Shown one piece after another: positions 35,467-43,908 of a stretch of DNA of 64,000 nucleotides. Source of the stretch: Bog-532 sp963830385 (GTDB taxonomy: Bacteria; Actinomycetota; Actinomycetes; Streptosporangiales; Streptosporangiaceae). Numbering within the stretch: position 1 is the first letter of the stretch; every line of letters begins with the position of its first letter. The notes under the pieces were generated by a model. The model made no database searches, was not told the origin of the DNA, and worked only from the letters and a program-made list of their open reading frames with translations. Where the stretch lies: contig CAWHMD010000004.1 in assembly GCA_963830385.1 (NCBI GenBank), positions 310,001 through 374,000 on the forward strand, in the 5' to 3' direction. Both the position numbers and the translations under genes were made by a program.

Positions 35467-37291
35467 CTACCGCGCCGCGCTCGCGGGCCGGCTGACGCGG
35501 GCGGCCAGCTCGGTCCGGTTGCGGGCGCCGGTCTTGCGCAGCACCGCGCCCGCGTGCTTCTCGATCGTCTTGACCGAGAGCGTGAGCCGCTCGGCGATGA
35601 TCTTGTCGGGCAGCCCCTGTTCCATCAGGCTCCGCACCTGACGTTCCCGGTTGGTGAGCGGCTCGATGTCCTCGTCGGCCCGCAGGCCCGGGCGCAGCTG
35701 CCGGAGCATCGGGACCGACAAGACGGCCTGTCCGCGGGCCGCCGCCACCACCGCCTGCGCCAGTTCCGGCCCGTCGGCGTCGATGTCCACGCAGCCGCGG
35801 GCCCCCGCCCGCATGGCGGTGGCCACCTGGTCGTCGGCCTGCTCGTGGGCCGGGTCGCAGAGGCCCACCACCGCCAGCGATCCGCGCGCGCCGATCAGCA
35901 GCCCGGTGATGCCGTCATCGGCCTGCTGGCCCGGGTCCGGGGCCAGGCCCAGATCGACCAGCGCCACCTCCGGCCGCAGGGCCCGGCACGCCTCGACCGC
36001 TTCCCCGGTGGTGGCGGCCTCGCCGGCGATCTCCAGCCCGGGTTCGGTCCAGGTCAGCAGCCGGGCCAGCCCGGCCCGCAGCGCGGGCTGGCGGGCCACC
36101 ACCAGAACCCGGGGCCGGGACGGGGCCGCCCCGGCGTCGCGCGTGTAGGGGAACCGGGCCCGGATCCTGGTACCCCAGCCCGGCAGCGAGTCGAGGTCCA
36201 CGGTCGCCCCCAGCGCGCTGGCCCGGTCGGCCATCGCCCGCAGCCCGAAGCGGTCGCTCTGCCAGCCCGACCGGGCGTCGAAACCCTGCCCGTCGTCCTG
36301 GACCAGCAACGAGACCGCCTCGGCCTCGTACAGCAGGCCGAGCCGGGCGGTCCGGGCCCGGGCGTGGGCCACGATGTTGGTGAGGGCCTCCCGGGCGATG
36401 CGCAGCAGCTCGCGGGACAGGCCCCCGTCCAGCGGCACCGGGGTGCCGGCCGAGACGAACCGTACCTCGAGGTGGCCGGTGCTCTGCGCCCAGGCGACCT
36501 CGGAGCGGAGTGCCGCCTCCAGGGTTCGGTCGTCCAGCGGCGAGGCCGCCAGCCCCAGCAGCGTCAGCCGGACCTCGACCAGCGCCTCGGCCGCGATCAC
36601 GCTGGCCTGCCGGAGCTGCTCGCTGGCGGGCCCGCCCCGGCCAGTTCCTGGCCGGCGCTGTCCACGTGCGCCCGCACGCTCACCAGCCGCTGGGCCAGCG
36701 TGTCGTGCAGCTCGGCCAGCATCCGGTCGCGCTCGGCGGCGGCCGCCTCGGACCGGGCCAGCTTCTCCGCTTCCTCGTGCATGCGGGCGTTGGCCAGCGC
36801 GATCGCCGCGTGCCGGGCGAACAGCCGGAGCAACTCGGCGTCGGCCGGGCCGAACGTGCGCCGTTTGTCCCGGCTGAACACGATGCAGGCCCCGATGATG
36901 CGGCCGCGCCACTCCAGCGGCACCCCGATCACGCCGCGCAGGGTGGCCCGCGACTCGGCCGCCACGTGGCCGCCGGGCACGTCGTCGTAGCGGGCGAACC
37001 AGAGCGGCGCCCGGCGGGCCACCACCGCCCGGTCATGCCCTCGGTGAGCGGGTAGACCGCACCGGAGTTGCAGGCCACGCCGATGTCGGCTTCCTTGCGG
37101 TAGATCCCGGCGGCCTCGTCGACGCTGCAGATCGAGCCGGCGTCGCACCCCAGCAGCTCGGTGCAGCGCCGCAGGATCTGCTCCAGCAGCGGGCGCAGCG
37201 AGAACTCCCCGGCCAGCTCTTCGGCGACGGCGATCAGGCCCGCGGCGCGCGCCGGGACGTCGTAGTCCACGTGCCCTCCGGTCCGCGTCAT
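35467..37291 (-). CDS. GAF sensor histidine kinase fused to NarL/LuxR response regulator, with two frameshifts
   Basis: Read with two one-base corrections the gene encodes ~608 residues. N terminus (from MTRTGGHVDYDV): a GAF domain (EELAGEFSLRPLLEQIL, GIYRKEADIGVACNS, GVIGVPLEWRGRIIGACIVF). Then HisKA_3 (RDRMLAELHDTLAQRLVSV, phospho-His) and an HATPase domain (RIAREALTNIVAHARA, LLVQDDGQGFD, FGLRAMADRAS). A short linker leads to a receiver (VLVVARQPALRAGL, VALVDLGL with the acceptor Asp) and a LuxR HTH (LTNRERQVRSLMEQG, IIAERLTLSVKTIEKHAGAV). Breaks occur near 37028-37031 and 36631-36638, both at G runs on the coding strand. A NarL-type kinase and regulator joined in one chain is unusual. A hairpin terminator follows. 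Confidence 0.85.
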
Positions 37292-37374
37292 CGCCGGATC
37301 GCCCCTTTAAGTGCAGATCAAGCCGCTTCGAGCATCACCCGGCGGCCCGCAGCGCGTCAAGGTGAGACCGCCGG

Positions 37375-38277
37375 TCAGGCGGCCTGGACCGCCGGCTTGA
37401 GGGTGTCCTCGCACCACTGCCGGAATGTGGTGGGGGTGTCGAGCGCGTTCTGCGGTGTCCGGACGGCCCCCAGATCCAGGCCGTGGTTCTTGGCGATCCC
37501 CATGTCCACCATCCCCTGGGCCATGCCTTCGGACATGCCGAAGCCGAGCAGCCGGTCCTTGTACGCCTGGTACGGGATCTGCTGGTAGCGCACCGGGGTG
37601 CTGAGCACCTCGGACATGATCGCGGCCAGGTCGTTTTCCGACAGGTCTTCGGGGCCGAGCACCGGGACCTCCTGCTGACCGGTCCAGTCCCGGTCGAGCA
37701 GCAGTCGCGCGGCCACCGCGGCGATGTCACGGGTGGCCACCGTGGGCAGCTTGACGTCGGGGTCGGTCACGTCGAAGAACGCGCCCTGCTCCTTGATCAC
37801 CCCGGCCTGCCGGAGCAGGTTGTCCATGAACGAGGGCATGGCCAGCGCCCGGAACGCCGCCCCGGTGCCGGCCAGCAGGTCGTCCATGGCCAGCGAGGCG
37901 GTGATGTAGCCGGCCCGGCCTTCGCAGGCGGTGCCGCGGCCCAGGGCGGTCACGCTCACCACGTGCTGGACGCCCTCGCTGGCGATCGCCGCCGCCGCCG
38001 GCCGGCTGAACTCGACGAAGGCGTCGTGGGGGGTGGCCGCGTGCCGGTCGGCCGCCAGCAGCCAGAACACCGCGTCCGCGCCCTTGAACGCGCGCCCGAC
38101 GACCTGCGGGTCGCCGTACGAGCCCTGGACGATCTCGACCCGGTCGCGGGCCCCGGCGGCCAGCTTGCCGGGATCACGGGCGATCACCCGGACCGGCTGG
38201 CCGCCGGGCAGGCCGGAAAGCACGTGCGTGAGGACCTGGCCGCCGATCTGCCCGGTCGCCCCGGTGATGACAATCAT
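37375..38277 (-). CDS. NmrA-like NAD(P)-binding (atypical SDR) protein
   Basis: 300 residues. N-terminal MIVITGATGQIGGQVLTHVL is the Rossmann glycine-rich motif; downstream features (RVIARDPGKLAAGARDRVEI, GADAVFWLLAAD, VQHVVSVTALGRG, LAMPSFMDNLLRQ) match NmrA/azoreductase-type redox sensors. Many members act as quinone reductases or as redox-sensing regulators. It is divergent from a TetR gene across a 95-bp gap holding a 27-bp interrupted palindrome, so it is probably repressed by that TetR. Confidence 0.9.
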   Translation of the reverse strand: MIVITGATGQIGGQVLTHVLSGLPGGQPVRVIARDPGKLAAGARDRVEIVQGSYGDPQVVGRAFKGADAVFWLLAADRHAATPHDAFVEFSRPAAAAIASEGVQHVVSVTALGRGTACEGRAGYITASLAMDDLLAGTGAAFRALAMPSFMDNLLRQAGVIKEQGAFFDVTDPDVKLPTVATRDIAAVAARLLLDRDWTGQQEVPVLGPEDLSENDLAAIMSEVLSTPVRYQQIPYQAYKDRLLGFGMSEGMAQGMVDMGIAKNHGLDLGAVRTPQNALDTPTTFRQWCEDTLKPAVQAA

Positions 38278-38330
38278 GACTAACCTCCAGTGAGGTGAGT
38301 GCGCCGAAGAGGCAGTGACGCTGCCGCAAC

Positions 38331-38357
38331 AAGTAAACTCTACCGTACCGTCTACTT
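38331..38357. promoter_or_regulatory. 27-bp interrupted palindrome, likely TetR operator
   Basis: The site has symmetric blocks AAGTA, AC, TAC and GTA, GT, TACTT about a centre at 38344. It is in the AT-rich middle of the NmrA/TetR divergent gap and ends 15 bp before the TetR start, where it would block transcription of the regulator. Confidence 0.6.
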
Positions 38358-38372
38358 TTTCTGAAAAGGCTG

Positions 38373-39017
38373 ATGAGCGAAACAGTGGAACCGCGACGGC
38401 GGGGTGAACAGCGCCGGGGAGAGGAACTGCGCCGCCACATCCTGTTCGCGGCCAAGGACGTGTTCCTCAGCCAGGGCTACGAGCGGGCGTCGATGGACAC
38501 CGTCGCCGCGCAGGCCGGGACGTCCAAGCGGTCGCTGTACGCGCACTTCGAGAGCAAGGACAAGCTGTTCGCGGCCGTACTGGATTTCGTCCGGGAGCTG
38601 TACCTGCGGCGGCTACGGACGCCCGGTGCCTACGCCGATGAGCCGCCCGAAGCGGTGACCCGGTTCTGCGGCCGGTTCCTGCAGCTGATGACCTGGGAGC
38701 CGCAGATCCTGACCTGCCGGCTGACCATCGCCGAGGCCGAACGGCTGCCGGCCAGCTCGCGGGCCTACTTCGACGCGATCTTCACCTCGACCCAGGATCG
38801 CCTGGCCGCCTACCTGGCCGGGCCGTACCGGCTCAGCGCGCCGGAGGCGACGGCGCTGGCCGGGGACCTGCTCGCCCGCACCGTGCTGCCGCGCCTGTTC
38901 CGCACCCTGCTGAACGTCGAGCCGCCGGTCAAGGACAACCCGGGTGACGGCCCCCTCGCCGAGGACGCAGGCCTGGCCGCGATCCGCGAGCTGGTCCGGG
39001 CGTCCCTGCCGGCCTGA
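38373..39017 (+). CDS. TetR family regulator (NmrA-linked)
   Basis: 214 residues. HTH: RRHILFAAKDVFLSQGYERA, SMDTVAAQAGTSKRSLYAHF, ESKDKLFAAVLDF. The C-terminal half resembles TetR_C_7/AefR-like domains (FCGRFLQLMTWEPQIL, LTIAEAERLPASSRAYFDAI). Divergent from the NmrA-like gene and convergent with the 75-residue gene downstream. The palindrome at 38331-38357 is the likely operator. Confidence 0.94.
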   Translation: MSETVEPRRRGEQRRGEELRRHILFAAKDVFLSQGYERASMDTVAAQAGTSKRSLYAHFESKDKLFAAVLDFVRELYLRRLRTPGAYADEPPEAVTRFCGRFLQLMTWEPQILTCRLTIAEAERLPASSRAYFDAIFTSTQDRLAAYLAGPYRLSAPEATALAGDLLARTVLPRLFRTLLNVEPPVKDNPGDGPLAEDAGLAAIRELVRASLPA

Positions 39018-39030
39018 GATGAGCCGGTGA

Positions 39031-39258
39031 TCAGGTGTCTTCGCGGCTGTCGTGCCGCCAGCCCTTCTCGAACTCGCCGTCGTGCAGCCGGCGGAGCAGG
39101 TGCGCATGGTGGTCCAGCTGGTCGGCGGCCTGCAGCATCTCGTGATAGTCGTGGCCATGGTCACGCGCGGGGGTCTTCTCCTCGGCCCGCTTGCGGACGA
39201 TGCGCAGCTCCTCCCGGCTCAGCTCCACGATCTTGTTCAGCGCCTGCTCCAGGTCCAT
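39031..39258 (-). CDS. Small charged helical protein (75 aa)
   Basis: Starts at the ATG of MDLEQALNKIVELSREEL with a strong GAGGAGG ribosome site; longer in-frame extension upstream is not needed. The sequence is highly charged and helical (ELRIVRKRAEEKTPARDHGH, QLDHHAHLLRRLHDGEFEKG), with seven His. It may be a small antiparallel helical bundle; no family was recognised. It converges on the TetR gene with a 13-bp gap. Confidence 0.7.
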   Translation of the reverse strand: MDLEQALNKIVELSREELRIVRKRAEEKTPARDHGHDYHEMLQAADQLDHHAHLLRRLHDGEFEKGWRHDSREDT

Positions 39259-39711
39259 GCTGTCCTCCTCGGTCGGCTGACTCCGCCAGGCCATCGTGCC
39301 ACTGCTGATGCCGGCCGGAACATGCCTTCCAGCTCGTCCGCGGAGCAGGATGCCGAGAACCGATGCTCGTGACGCCGTAACCCCCCTTGAATTCGTCCAC
39401 AATTTTATGTGGCGTAATGATCTGGGTCGCAATTTCCCATGGCCGGGAAACGGGCGTAGTGTGAAGACTGTTGCTCCGGACCCTGGCAGGTGCATCACAA
39501 ATGTGTGGTGTCGCGGCGAAAAGGCTCCGTGAGCCCGAGGAAAATTCCTCCCGCTGAAATCCCAGCGCAGCTCATTAACCGTGCCAGTCAGCCGTCCCGC
39601 TGACGAAAATGGCCGCTCGAGGGCATCGTCGCTCGCTGCGCCGTAATTTACCGGGACCTTATTCTGTCTGCGTTTTTCGCGCAATCTGGCCCGGTCTCAA
39701 AATAGAGGTCC
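39259..39711. other. Gene-poor regulatory region upstream of the slipin gene
   Basis: About 450 bp with lower GC than its surroundings and no supportable coding sequence. It contains a 45-bp element at 39445-39489 that is repeated, with substitutions, at 43231-43276 in front of the small membrane protein gene. A CG-rich CGCGGCG motif follows the element in both places. The remainder holds an AT-rich stretch and AGAGG-type ribosome site just before the slipin ATG. Confidence 0.6.
39445..39489 (+). promoter_or_regulatory. Shared upstream element, copy 1 (slipin gene)
   Basis: Reads GGGAAACGGGCGTAGTGT, GAAGACTGTTGCTCCGG, ACCCTGGCAG in order. It aligns with copy 2 at 43231-43276 over most of its length. 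The GGGCGTAG core within it resembles -10 sequences of the Streptomyces SigB-type stress sigma factors (GGGTA-like), so a shared stress promoter is one reading; a shared 5' leader RNA element is another. Confidence 0.5.
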
Positions 39712-40734
39712 ATGATGAAAGTTCTGATCATCGTTCTTGTCGTCGTCGTGGTGCTGGTCCTTATTGGGCTGGCCATGGCGGTGCGGATCGTCAAGCAGTA
39801 CGAGCAGGGGGTTTTGTTCCGGTTCGGGCGGGCCCTGGGGCCGCGGGACCCGGGGCTGCGGCTGATCATCCCGTTCGCCGATGTGCTGCGCCGGGTGTCA
39901 CTGCGGATCGTGACCATGCCGATCCAGTCCCAGGGCATCATCACCCGCGACAACGTCAGCGTCGATGTCTCCGCGGTCGCCTATTTCCGGGTCACCGACG
40001 CGGTCAAGTCAGTCGTCGCCATTGAGGACGTGAACTCGGCGATCGACCAGATCGCGCAGACCACCCTGCGGAAGGTGGTCGGGCAGCACACGCTGGACCA
40101 GACGCTGTCGGAGACCGACAAGATCAATCTGGACATCCGCAAGATTCTCGATGTCTCCACCGTCGAGTGGGGCGTGGAAGTCACGCTGGTCGAGCTGAAA
40201 GACATCCAGCTCCCGGACACCATGAAACGCGCCATGGCCAAGCAGGCCGAGGCCGAGCGGGAAAAGCGCGCGAAGATCATCAACGCCGAAGGCGAGTCGC
40301 TGGCCGCCGCCGCACTGGGCGAGGCATCCGACACGATGATGGCTCACCCGCTGGCCCTGCAGCTGCGTAACCTGCAGAGCCTGGTCGAGATCGGCGTGGA
40401 CAAGAACACCACCGTGGTCTTCCCCGCCCCCTTGATGACGACCATCGCCGAACTCGGCTCCTTCCTCGCCGGCGAAAAGGCCGCCGCGACCGCCGCTCTC
40501 CCCGCGGTCCCGGCCGCCGGCCCGGTCAGGGCCCCGGCCAGGACGGCCAACGGAACCAGGCCCTACGGAATGAGTCCGAACGAAACCACCCCCAACGGAA
40601 CCGACCCCCAGCGGAACTGCCGGGCCCAGCTGAGCCACCTGGCTGGCCCGCCCCGGCAACCACCGGACGGGGCCGCCCGGTCACCGCACGGCACCCCGCA
40701 GCTCGCCGGACCAGACCCCATAAACCGCGGTTGA
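39712..40734 (+). CDS. Slipin / SPFH (Band 7) membrane scaffold protein
   Basis: 340 residues, ATG preceded by AGAGG. N-terminal membrane helix (VLIIVLVVVVVLVLIGLAMA), then the stomatin-type SPFH core: VKQYEQGVLFRFGRALGPRDPGL, QSQGIITRDNVSVDVSAVAYFRV, RKVVGQHTLDQTLSETDKIN, EWGVEVTLVELKDIQLPDTMKRAMAKQAEAEREKRAKIINAEGE in consecutive blocks. The core ends near residue 250. The last ~75 residues are a Pro/Asn/Thr-rich tail (NETTPNGTDPQRN) absent from most slipins. Such proteins organise membrane microdomains. First gene of a stress-linked cluster with STAS, GAF-ANTAR, desaturase and a small membrane protein. Confidence 0.93.
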   Translation: MMKVLIIVLVVVVVLVLIGLAMAVRIVKQYEQGVLFRFGRALGPRDPGLRLIIPFADVLRRVSLRIVTMPIQSQGIITRDNVSVDVSAVAYFRVTDAVKSVVAIEDVNSAIDQIAQTTLRKVVGQHTLDQTLSETDKINLDIRKILDVSTVEWGVEVTLVELKDIQLPDTMKRAMAKQAEAEREKRAKIINAEGESLAAAALGEASDTMMAHPLALQLRNLQSLVEIGVDKNTTVVFPAPLMTTIAELGSFLAGEKAAATAALPAVPAAGPVRAPARTANGTRPYGMSPNETTPNGTDPQRNCRAQLSHLAGPPRQPPDGAARSPHGTPQLAGPDPINRG

Positions 40735-40750
40735 TCCCTGCCCCTACGTC

Positions 40751-40784
40751 GGGACACCTTCCTGTCCTGACAGGAAGGTGTCCC
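40751..40784 (+). promoter_or_regulatory. 34-nt perfect palindrome containing the STAS ribosome site
   Basis: Two 16-nt arms (GGGACACCTTCCTGTC and its exact complement) flank two bases. The 3' arm contains AGGAAGG at 40772-40778, which is the ribosome site seven bases before the STAS ATG at 40786. In RNA the stem would hide that site; it could equally terminate slipin transcription (stop at 40734) or act as a DNA operator. It is the longest perfect short-range palindrome seen in the window. Confidence 0.85.
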
Positions 40785-40785
40785 T

Positions 40786-41142
40786 ATGGTCAGGATCGAT
40801 CTGAGTACCGTCAAAGGTGGCGGTCATGCCGTCGTCGGGTTGCGCGGCGAGCTTGACCTCTCAGACGCCGCGGACCTCACGGTGGCGCTGGCGGGTGTGG
40901 TGGCCTGCCACCCCGAGGTCATCATCGACCTGACGGGCCTGGAATTCATCGACTGCAGCGGCGTGTGGGCGCTGACGAGGGCCCGGGAACAAGCGACGCT
41001 GGCGGGCGGTGGCCTGCTGCTGGCGGTGCCGCAGCAGCTGGTCCTGCGGGTTCTCGCCCTGACCGGCCTGGCCGACGTCTTCCCCGTTTACGCCAGCGTG
41101 CCACAGGCGGAGCTGGCCTACGCCCGCCACCGTCCGGTGTGA
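40786..41142 (+). CDS. STAS-domain anti-sigma factor antagonist
   Basis: 118 residues. A stand-alone STAS domain like SpoIIAA/RsbV/BldG: VVGLRGELDLSDAADLTVAL, then EVIIDLTGLEFIDCSGVWAL with the phosphorylatable Ser in DCSG, and GLADVFPVYASV at the end. Its partner anti-sigma kinase is not in the window. Its start lies directly behind the 34-nt palindrome that can sequester its ribosome site. A GAF-ANTAR gene starts 9 bp after its stop. Confidence 0.93.
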   Translation: MVRIDLSTVKGGGHAVVGLRGELDLSDAADLTVALAGVVACHPEVIIDLTGLEFIDCSGVWALTRAREQATLAGGGLLLAVPQQLVLRVLALTGLADVFPVYASVPQAELAYARHRPV

Positions 41143-41151
41143 GGCCGGACG

Positions 41152-41871
41152 GTGGCGGGCGACCGGACGGCCAAGGTGTGGGCGTGTATCGCCGCCGCCC
41201 ACGAGGGTGACGGCCCGGTTTCCGTGGCGGCGCTGTGCCGGGCCGCCGTGCGCTGTCTCGGGGTCGACGGCGTGAGTGTGATGGCGACGAGCGGCTTGCT
41301 GGTGCGTGAGCCGCTGGCCGCCTCCGATGGGCTGAGTGCCCAGCTGGAGGAGCTGCAGTTCACCACCGGCGATGGGCCCGGGGTGGCGGATTTCGCGTTC
41401 GGCGCGCCGGTGCTGATCCCGGATCTGGGGTCGGCGGCGGCACGCTGGCCAGTCTTCGTGCCGGCGGCGGTGGCGGCCGGCGCCCAGGCCCTGTTCGCCG
41501 TTCCGCTGCAGGCCGGGGCGATTCAGGTGGGAGTGCTCGCGGCGTACCGCTCGCAGCCTGGTTCGCTGACCGCCACCCAGCTGGCCGATGTACTGGTCCT
41601 GGCCGACATCGCACTGCAGATGGTGCTGGATGCCGCGGCGGGCATCAGCGGGTCGCCGGATTACCGGCCGCTGGACGGTCTGTCCGACCGGCACGCGGAG
41701 GTGCATCAGGCGGTCGGGATGATCTCCGTGCAGCTGGGGGTCGACCTCGGGGAGGCACTGGTCCGGCTGCGGGCGTACGCCTTTGCCAGCGGCGCCGCGC
41801 TGGGTGATGTGGCCGACGACGTGGTGAACCGCAGGTTGCGCCTGGACCTGGATCGGGATTCGGGGTGGTAA
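41152..41871 (+). CDS. GAF-ANTAR RNA-binding antiterminator regulator
   Basis: 239 residues, GTG start. GAF domain: ALCRAAVRCLGVDGVSVMAT, LQFTTGDGPGVADFAFGAPV, ALFAVPLQAGAIQVGVLAAYR. ANTAR domain at the C terminus: RHAEVHQAVGMISVQLGVDLGEALVRLRAYAFASG with the characteristic AxGM-like core and aromatic positions. Such proteins bind dual hexaloop RNA hairpins and prevent termination. Placed 9 bp after the STAS gene; both are stress-type signal elements. Confidence 0.92.
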   Translation: MAGDRTAKVWACIAAAHEGDGPVSVAALCRAAVRCLGVDGVSVMATSGLLVREPLAASDGLSAQLEELQFTTGDGPGVADFAFGAPVLIPDLGSAAARWPVFVPAAVAAGAQALFAVPLQAGAIQVGVLAAYRSQPGSLTATQLADVLVLADIALQMVLDAAAGISGSPDYRPLDGLSDRHAEVHQAVGMISVQLGVDLGEALVRLRAYAFASGAALGDVADDVVNRRLRLDLDRDSGW

Positions 41872-41987
41872 GCGCGACATCGCCCGGGCCAGCCAAGGGG
41901 CGGTGCCACACGCCCTGGCAATTCCCCGCGACCATAACCGTCCCTGACCCAGCTGGCCAGCGACGTCATTCAGGGGACCAACCAGCA

Positions 41988-43037
41988 TCAATCGCGGCGG
42001 CTGACCACGGGCTGGGTCCGCGGGGGGCCGCCCTGGGACTGCTTGGGCCCGGGCAGGCGGCGACGGGCGGCCAGGCGGGCCGGGTCGGGCCAGTGCACGG
42101 CGGTGACCCAGCCGAGACGCTCGAAGAAGCGGATGACGGCGGCGGACAGGTCGACCTGGTGCGGGCCGGTGCCGTGCCGGGCGCAGGTGGGGTCGGAGTG
42201 ATGGCCGTTGTGCCAGCTTTCGCCGAACGAGACCAGCGCCAGCGGCCACAGGTTGGTCGCGCGATCGTAGCGGCGGGTGGTGTAGGGGCGGTCGCCGAGG
42301 ACGTGACAGAGGGAGTTGACCGACCAGGTGACGTGCTGCAGCAGGGCGACGCGGGCCAGACCGGCCCAGAGAAAGGCGCCCAGGGCCGCGCGCCAGCTGC
42401 CGCCGATCAGCCAGCCCGCCGCGGCCGGCAGCGCCAGCGAGGCCACGCACAAGGCCGGAAAGGCCTTGGTCACCGCGCGCATGGCCGGGTCGGCGACCAG
42501 GTCGGGAGCGTAGCGGGACGGCGGGGTCGGATCGTCGCGCAGCAGCCAGCCCACGTGGGCGTGCGCGAGGCCACGGAACTGCGCGCCCACGCCGGTGCCG
42601 TACCGGTACGGGGAGTGCGGATCCCCGGGCCGGTCGGTGAAGGCGTGGTGGCGGCGATGGATGGCCACCCAGCTGATCACGTCGCCCTGGAAGGTCATCG
42701 ATCCGGCGACGGCCAGCGCGGTGCGTAGCGGGCCGGCCGCGGTGAACGCGCGATGGGTCAGCAGCCGGTGGAACCCGACGGTCACCCCCAGGCCGGTCAG
42801 CGCGTAGAAACCGGCCGCCAGGAGGACGTCGGTCAGCCCCAGCCCGTGACCCCACGCCAGCCACACGGCCACCGCCAGGCCGGCGAACGGCAGGACCACG
42901 AACAGGGTGGTCACCCCGGCCCGGGCCCGCCCCGCGGCGGTGGTGACCGGCGATCCGCTGTCCGGGAAGGATGCTGTCCCGTCGTAGGGAATTTTGGCGC
43001 CGGAATTTTTAACCGGCGCGCCTGTAATGAGAGCCAT
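41988..43037 (-). CDS. Fatty acid (acyl-CoA) delta-9 desaturase
   Basis: 349 residues from the ATG of MALITGAPVK (AGGAG upstream). Four membrane helices and three His boxes of the membrane diiron desaturases: GFHRLLTHR, AIHRRHHAF, and WHNGHHSD. It introduces a cis double bond into membrane acyl chains, so it would tune membrane fluidity. It is convergent with the STAS/GAF-ANTAR genes and divergent from the small membrane protein at 43379, whose upstream region shares an element with that of the slipin gene. Confidence 0.94.
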   Translation of the reverse strand: MALITGAPVKNSGAKIPYDGTASFPDSGSPVTTAAGRARAGVTTLFVVLPFAGLAVAVWLAWGHGLGLTDVLLAAGFYALTGLGVTVGFHRLLTHRAFTAAGPLRTALAVAGSMTFQGDVISWVAIHRRHHAFTDRPGDPHSPYRYGTGVGAQFRGLAHAHVGWLLRDDPTPPSRYAPDLVADPAMRAVTKAFPALCVASLALPAAAGWLIGGSWRAALGAFLWAGLARVALLQHVTWSVNSLCHVLGDRPYTTRRYDRATNLWPLALVSFGESWHNGHHSDPTCARHGTGPHQVDLSAAVIRFFERLGWVTAVHWPDPARLAARRRLPGPKQSQGGPPRTQPVVSRRD

Positions 43038-43378
43038 GACCGACTCCTGAGTCAGTAAGAATTGACGTGTGGGTAGCCGGTCCAGCGACAAGCTCACGGG
43101 GGAGGGAAACAATTTTCCCGGGGAATTAGAAAACTCCGTCCTGCGCCGTTCGCGTCAAATTGGCCGAGCGGCTGCCAAGGTCCGGAGCTAGCTTCAGGCT
43201 ACGCCCTGGCGGCAGCGGTGTCCACTGTGTGCCGAAAAGAGCGTAATATTGAAGATGTTGCTCTGGGCCCCGGCAGCCGCGCCCGGAATATCGCGGCGCG
43301 GCGCAGGCCCGGAGCTTTTTCAAAATCCGGGCTGGTGCAATAAAGCGCGTTTACACCTCGGATTCCCGGAGCATTTTC
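43038..43378. other. Divergent regulatory region between desaturase and small membrane protein
   Basis: About 340 bp without a supportable gene. It carries copy 2 of the element shared with the slipin upstream region (43231-43276), GC-rich hairpin-forming sequence around 43276-43310, and an AT-rich stretch with TTTTCAAAATCC before the downstream start. On the desaturase side a GTGGGTAG motif occurs near 43070. Confidence 0.5.
43231..43276 (+). promoter_or_regulatory. Shared upstream element, copy 2 (small membrane protein)
   Basis: Reads GCCGAAAAGAGCGTAATATT, GAAGATGTTGCTCTGG, GCCCCGGCAG in order and aligns with copy 1 at 39445-39489: both contain GAAA, GCGTA, GAAGA, TGTTGCTC, GG and CCC-GGCAG in register. 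It ends 102 bp before the start of the membrane protein gene. Confidence 0.5.
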
Positions 43379-43894
43379 ATGATCATTATTATCGGGCTCG
43401 TCATCCTGGTCGTGGCGCTGATCATCGGGGTGGCCGGCGTCCTGTCCAATGGCGGCAACGGTCACGCGCTCGCCCACGGGTTCGCGGTGTTCGGCTACCA
43501 CGTCACCGGATCCACCGGCACCCTGTTCCTCTACGGCATCGTGGTCGGGGCGATCGCTGTGCTCGGACTGAGCCTGCTGCTGGCCGGTGCACGCCGCACC
43601 TCCCGCCGCGGCCGCGAAGCACGCCACGGGCTCAAAGAGTCCCGCCGTCAGACCGCCGCCGTCAGCCAGGACCGCGACGACCTTCTCACCGAGCGCGAGG
43701 CCACCCGCAGTCATGCCGCCGGCAGCCGGGGTGACGACCCGGCCGACGGCCGCGGCCCTGGCGAGAACAGCAGCCACCGGAGCAGCTGGCGGCGCGTGTT
43801 CGAGCGCCGCTCAACCTCACCGGAAGCCGCTGACCAGCCCGTCCACGCGTCCAATGGTCAGGCCGCCCCCGATGCTCCCGCCCCTTCGGGCTAG
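43379..43894 (+). CDS. Small two-helix membrane protein
   Basis: 171 residues. Two hydrophobic segments (MIIIIGLVILVVALIIGVAG and LFLYGIVVGAIAVLGLSLLL) with an external loop, then a cytosolic Arg/Lys-rich, Ser/Pro/Asp-rich tail. No signal for export beyond the first helix. No family was recognised, but the layout resembles LapA/DUF-type small membrane proteins. The upstream element shared with the slipin gene suggests common control. A terminator hairpin follows. Confidence 0.7.
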   Translation: MIIIIGLVILVVALIIGVAGVLSNGGNGHALAHGFAVFGYHVTGSTGTLFLYGIVVGAIAVLGLSLLLAGARRTSRRGREARHGLKESRRQTAAVSQDRDDLLTEREATRSHAAGSRGDDPADGRGPGENSSHRSSWRRVFERRSTSPEAADQPVHASNGQAAPDAPAPSG

Positions 43895-43908
43895 GCCGGT
43901 CTCAGGCG

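Noticed and set aside
37339..37374. CCGGCGG/CCGCCGG arms beside the NmrA stop as a terminator
   Set aside because: Only 7 bp with a long loop in very GC-rich DNA; not distinguishable from chance.
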